A stretch of DNA of 18,589 bases from Anaerolineales bacterium (GTDB taxonomy: Bacteria > Chloroflexota > Anaerolineae > 4572-78 > J111), in the NCBI GenBank assembly GCA_012032575.1, contig JAAUSP010000083.1, positions 1-18,589 of the forward strand, in the 5' to 3' direction. Below, one piece after another: positions 17,901-18,589 of the stretch (position 1 is the stretch's first letter; the number at the start of each line of letters is the position of its first letter). Both the position numbers and the translations under genes were made by a program. The notes below the pieces were generated by a model that did no database searches, had not been told where the DNA came from, and was given only the letters and a program-made list of their open reading frames with translations.

Positions 17901-18236
17901 GCCTTCCGGGCTGATTTGGGCCATGAGATCAGGGATGGCATGCAGAATGGTTTCGGTTTTTGCCTCGTTCTTGTGCAGCAATGTTTCAGACTGTTGCAGG
18001 GCCAGCATACTTCGATAAATCAGCATATATAGCATGCCAGACGTAATCAGTACAAAAATCCAGCCCTTAACGGTTTGCAGATGGGTCAAAAGCATCGTCG
18101 GATGGCCAACACCCCAGGAGATTAACCAATCCGAAAATATGATCCACAAGCCGCCGACCAGCAAATAAATAGTGGCAATTCTGAACGCTATCCAGCGACC
18201 TTCAAGGGGTTTCTTACCCCATCTCCAAAGCTTCAT
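14912..18236 (-). CDS. Membrane multi-sensor histidine kinase (PAS-GAF-PAS-GAF-PAS), two frameshifts
   Basis: About 1108 residues after repairing two one-base losses (near 17518-17524 and 17388-17392). Order: two membrane helices (about 18-40 and 56-75, with WIIFSDWLISW), PAS (about 92-200), GAF (about 225-375, interrupted by both breaks), PAS (about 393-483), GAF (about 503-658, with PGHVHLIRHLSVPI), PAS/PAC (about 708-823), HisKA with H874 (GVAHELNQPLTAM), and HATPase with N998 (LNLISNAEYAL), DNGCG (1041-1045) and GTGLGL (1067-1072). It senses small-molecule, redox or cytoplasmic cues through PAS and GAF, and phosphorylates a receiver, most likely the next gene. The repaired first GAF reads HLTWADIELDQGPIGTAIRT, a textbook GAF motif, which supports the repair. 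Start ATG 18236 has AGGAGG 9 nt upstream. Confidence 0.9.
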
Positions 18237-18264
18237 GGCCTATTTCCTCCTTGATGACATCTCC

Positions 18265-18273
18265 ATTATAGCA
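18265..18273 (-). promoter_or_regulatory. Extended -10 promoter of the sensor kinase operon
   Basis: The minus strand reads TGCTATAAT: perfect TATAAT with the extended -10 TG. A weak -35-like TGGAAA lies 16 nt upstream (18287-18292). The start would be near 18258, giving a short leader of about 22 nt before the kinase ATG, with AGGAGG included. Confidence 0.58.
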
Positions 18274-18351
18274 TATCGTTCAACTATTTCCAGCCATTAC
18301 CAGCAGATTTCCTTAAAATTAGCTCCACCCGCCCGCCTCTGCGCTTTGCCT

Positions 18352-18410
18352 GAGATTGGAGATTAGGAGATTGGAGATTACGACTAAAAATCTCCAATCT
18401 CCAATCTCCC
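18352..18410. repeat. Palindromic heptamer tandem repeat (GATTGGA type), copy 2
   Basis: The left arm (18352-18379) reads GAGATTGGAGATTAGGAGATTGGAGATT in GATTGGA units with one inserted base. The right arm (18389-18409) is the complement, AATCTCC repeated three times. Loop of about 9 bases. It is the same unit as the repeat between aapM and aapP about 6.4 kb away, showing that this sequence family is dispersed. Confidence 0.9.
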
Positions 18411-18518
18411 AAATGCACAAGTTATTTACACCCCATTCCCAAGACGCTAATCCCAATGAAAGCTTTTCTGGAGGGCTATATCTTGTTGCCGCCTATACTT
18501 TAACGATTTCGCTCCATT
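18411..18518. other. Noncoding right flank with no recognised feature
   Basis: Together with the repeats on either side, the region from the kinase start to the window edge is about 350 bases without a gene. This stretch between the palindrome and the minisatellite shows only a 15-codon open frame (ATG near 18457) without a family resemblance. I see no RNA gene or clear promoter in it. Confidence 0.4.
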
Positions 18519-18589
18519 GCCGCACCGGGGAGGACCATCGCTGCAGCGGGGGAGGACCAATCGGCCGCACCGGGGAGGACCATCGCCGC
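18519..18589. repeat. 22-bp minisatellite, cut by window edge
   Basis: Unit 1 (18519-18540) and unit 3 (18564-18585) are identical: GCCGCACCGGGGAGGACCAT plus CG. Unit 2 (18541-18563) is a 23-bp variant with CTGCAGCGGGGGAGGACCAA plus TCG. A fourth unit begins at 18586 and is cut. The array length and any associated gene cannot be seen. Confidence 0.8.

Overview
The window looks like chromosomal DNA from an Anaerolineae-like member of the Chloroflexota, or a close relative. This is inferred from three things: a multi-sensor kinase with the common WIIFSDWL-type membrane N-terminus, unusually enlarged Aap-type amino-acid permeases, and many intergenic hairpins built from short tandem repeats. No rRNA or tRNA gene is present to confirm it. 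Gene content is mostly housekeeping and signalling; I see no phage, transposon or CRISPR array.

Layout. 1-116 is the tail of a MoxR-type AAA ATPase. 381-1163 (+) holds two tandem single-domain response regulators. On the minus strand follow the ribosome-associated GTPase TypA (1240-3072), an orphan ParB/sulfiredoxin-fold protein (3252-4163) and a Clp/ClpB-like AAA+ protein whose first ATPase module has lost its catalytic residues (4273-6491, one frameshift). A divergent promoter region and a ~410-nt leader come next (6569-7094). It precedes an aapJQMP-type general amino-acid ABC transporter operon (+): binding protein 7095-8204, permease Q 8429-10231, permease M 10235-11928, ATPase 12004-12753. 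Converging on it from the right is a minus-strand set: a large TM-PAS-GAF-PAS-GAF-PAS histidine kinase (18236-14912), a receiver-histidine kinase hybrid (14864-13740) and a PanE/ApbA-family reductase (13710-12766). The right edge carries a palindromic heptamer repeat and a 22-bp minisatellite.

How the parts work together. AapJ should capture amino acids outside the membrane, AapQ and AapM form the channel, and AapP powers it. The kinase/receiver-kinase pair looks like a phosphorelay, but none of the four signalling proteins here has a DNA-binding output domain.

Most notable points. (1) Permease AapQ carries a ~208-residue extracytoplasmic insertion. About 72 residues of it align without gaps to the second lobe of the neighbouring binding protein AapJ, suggesting a piece of the substrate-binding protein is built into the channel subunit. 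(2) Five or more intergenic gaps hold hairpins with unrelated sequences but one architecture: arms of tandem ~7-mers facing their own inverted copies. (3) The Clp protein has a dead first AAA+ module. (4) Six single-base frame breaks in four otherwise well-conserved genes, mostly in homopolymers or GGCGCC, point to uncorrected sequencing indels, although two lie in A7/T7 runs where transcriptional slippage is possible.
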